Part shown: piece by piece, positions 62,882 to 64,000 of the stretch | Layout of the letters: the number at the start of each line of letters is the position of its first letter | Position numbering within the stretch: the first letter of the stretch is position 1 | Source: Peribacillus sp. FSL P2-0133 | GTDB taxonomy: Bacteria > Bacillota > Bacilli > Bacillales > DSM-1321 | Assembly (NCBI RefSeq): GCF_037975445.1 | Contig: NZ_CP150254.1 | Span: 3,222,001 to 3,286,000 of the forward strand | Length of the DNA stretch: 64,000 bases | Direction: 5' to 3' | Translations under genes and position numbers: made by a program | Notes under the pieces: model-generated | What the model was told of the DNA's origin: nothing | The model's input: only the letters and a program-made list of their open reading frames with translations | Databases searched by the model: none

Positions 62882-63311
62882 AGTGTTGAATTTGGTCTCT
62901 GTCCTCGGAAATTGAACTTAAAGCATTTCCCGCCATTGAATTTGTCTGTTGGTGTACAGCAAGATCACCTAATGCCACGACTCCCACCAGCTTGTCATTC
63001 TCAATGATAGGGAGCCTTCTGATTTGTTCGGTAGCCATTAACTCTTCAGCTTCATCCACTGACATATCAGGCGTACCTGTTACAAGGTTCGTGGAAATGA
63101 CATCAGTAATTCTAGTTGAATTCGGCTTTTTCTCGGCAACACAGCGAATGACGATATCCCTGTCTGTGATGACACCAATTAAATGGTTATTCTCCAATAC
63201 AGGAATGACACCAACATCTTCATTCTTCATTTTGACTGCCGCTTCATATATATTATCTTCCGCAGTGCAACAATCCACGTCTGTTGTCATGATATCTCTT
63301 AATGTAGTCAC
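62880..63311 (-). CDS. CBS-domain protein (YhcV-like)
   Basis: A 143-residue protein of two CBS motifs: MTTDVDCCTAEDNIYEAAVK with VIPVLENNHLIGVITDRDIV (about 10-65), and MSVDEAEELMATEQIRRLPI with VGVVALGDLAVH (about 80-125). It closely follows B. subtilis YhcV. The GTG at 63311 has GGAGGG 6 nt ahead, while the open frame extends 21 codons further without support. Paired CBS domains bind adenosine nucleotides and act as regulators. The target is unknown. Confidence 0.88.
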   Translation of the reverse strand: MTTLRDIMTTDVDCCTAEDNIYEAAVKMKNEDVGVIPVLENNHLIGVITDRDIVIRCVAEKKPNSTRITDVISTNLVTGTPDMSVDEAEELMATEQIRRLPIIENDKLVGVVALGDLAVHQQTNSMAGNALSSISEDRDQIQH

Positions 63312-63390
63312 GGAAATCCCTCCATTTTCATAAGTTGCTTGTTTATTTTTGACTTCTGAAGAGAAATTATTCATGGAACACGTTTATGCT

Positions 63391-64000
63391 TCATTCCACA
63401 TATTTCCCATGATCCGGTTTAGCTAATGAATCGAATTCCTTTGCAAGCTTTGATAAACCCATTTCCAGTTCTTGCCCTTCAACAGGATACCCGTGCCCCG
63501 TTATGGCAACAGCCGGCTTTATACTTTCCAATAACTTTACAGATTCTTTTGCAGCCTTCCAATCGGTTGTCAAATACCGCGGTGGGCCCGCTATTTCTTT
63601 CTCCTGAGTGATTACCTTGTATAGGGAATCTTGCCTGACATTCACAAAAGCATCTCCAGCAATCAAACTTCGGTCACTTTCACGGAAAAGTGAAATATGT
63701 CCTTTTGAATGGCCAGGGGTGTGAACCCATTTCCAATCACGAAGCCCGGGAACACTATGATCATCAGGCAATGGCTGAACTTTTTCATCAAGGTTGATTC
63801 CCTCATTCGGAAAAATCCATGAAATTTTTGCGACCATCCCTCCTTCAACAGCAGGGTCCGGATTGGGGTAATTTTCCTGTCCCGTTAAATAAGGCATTTC
63901 TTTTATATGGGCATAAACTGGAGCTTTCCAATACTCCATTAACTCAATCAGTGCACCAACATGATCGAAATGTCCATGTGTCAAAATAATAGCAGCTGGT
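63391..64000 (-). CDS. Metallo-beta-lactamase-fold hydrolase, C-terminal part, cut by window edge
   Basis: The frame is open to the right edge. The zinc motif HGHFDHVGALIEL is visible, followed by the histidine in VHTPGHSKGHISLF, the bridging Asp in LIAGDAFVN and the last His in ITGHGYPVEG. It is an MBL-fold hydrolase of the type that acts on thioesters or lactones; the N-terminal part lies outside the window. It is transcribed in the same direction as the CBS gene, 79 bp upstream of its GTG. Confidence 0.9.
   Translation of the reverse strand, partial: PAAIILTHGHFDHVGALIELMEYWKAPVYAHIKEMPYLTGQENYPNPDPAVEGGMVAKISWIFPNEGINLDEKVQPLPDDHSVPGLRDWKWVHTPGHSKGHISLFRESDRSLIAGDAFVNVRQDSLYKVITQEKEIAGPPRYLTTDWKAAKESVKLLESIKPAVAITGHGYPVEGQELEMGLSKLAKEFDSLAKPDHGKYVE

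Noticed and set aside
1..64000. CRISPR arrays, tRNA/rRNA genes, T-box leaders, insertion sequences, prophage or defence islands
   Set aside because: None was seen. There is no regularly spaced repeat array, transposase, integrase or conserved RNA gene in the window; the accessory signals are limited to gene remnants and one two-copy repeat.

Overview
The window is chromosomal DNA of an endospore-forming Bacillaceae species, most likely a Peribacillus/Bacillus simplex-type organism. This is inferred from the low GC content, strong AGGAGG-type ribosome binding sites, frequent TTG/GTG starts, and typical Bacillus genes: an ansR-ansA-ansB locus, an mhq quinone-detoxification locus, class IV phaB-phaR-phaC, an oxygenase-only nitric oxide synthase, a LysM-GH18 spore-type hydrolase, and SAM-I and lysine riboswitches. 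No phage, plasmid, insertion sequence, CRISPR array, rRNA or tRNA was seen.

Region 1 (1-11.3 kb, minus strand) is one long operon for importing and oxidising a sugar acid. Transcribed order: TRAP binding protein, DctQ, DctM, a second TRAP binding protein, LarA-like racemase/epimerase, IlvD/EDD-type dehydratase, IclR regulator, FAH-family (2-keto-3-deoxy-pentonate dehydratase-like) enzyme, split UxaA/SuyAB-type dehydratase, and an aldehyde dehydrogenase cut by the window edge. The set suggests a non-phosphorylating route (aldonate to 2-keto-3-deoxy acid to 2,5-dioxopentanoate to 2-oxoglutarate). A LarA homologue could epimerise the acid, and two unrelated dehydratases could accept different epimers. 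A consensus cre site and three AAAAC-N3-GTTTT elements lie upstream.

Region 2 (12-21.8 kb) holds a chemoreceptor with a sigma-D-type promoter, a two-repeat DUF4822 lipoprotein, an ankyrin lipoprotein, a two-component system, a large secreted metallophosphoesterase and a small secreted DUF2690 protein whose start codon appears to be non-canonical.

Region 3 (21.9-31.9 kb) has a dapA gene under a lysine riboswitch, an Lrp regulator divergent from an EamA exporter, an HPP membrane protein, an acetyltransferase, an alcohol dehydrogenase-like reductase and an ABC exporter. Between them lie decayed remnants of threonine dehydratase, AlkD-type DNA repair and SdaAB genes. A glpT remnant lies at about 39.9 kb.

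Region 4 (32-46.8 kb) contains an MFS transporter, a LysM-GH18 hydrolase, a YueD reductase, cardiolipin synthase, a CstR-like persulfide sensor with an operator in its own promoter, a CoxG-like protein, a YjgB-like protein, the ansAB operon with divergent ansR and paired TTACGCGTAC operators, and the mmuP-mmuM operon behind a SAM-I riboswitch.

Region 5 (47-53.8 kb) has a four-gene mhq-like operon divergent from an mhqN-like nitroreductase with two MhqR-type operators between them, followed by phaB-phaR-phaC and a previously overlooked 39-codon ORF. Region 6 (54-64 kb) carries housekeeping and stress genes: OsmC, YkuS, several very small conserved-looking ORFs, CorA, NOS, HxlR, a thioredoxin reductase-like flavoprotein, an Lmo0937-type membrane peptide, a YckD-like protein, an S9 peptidase, a YhcV-like CBS protein and a metallo-beta-lactamase-fold hydrolase cut by the right edge. 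Most transcription units end in clear rho-independent terminators, several of them bidirectional.
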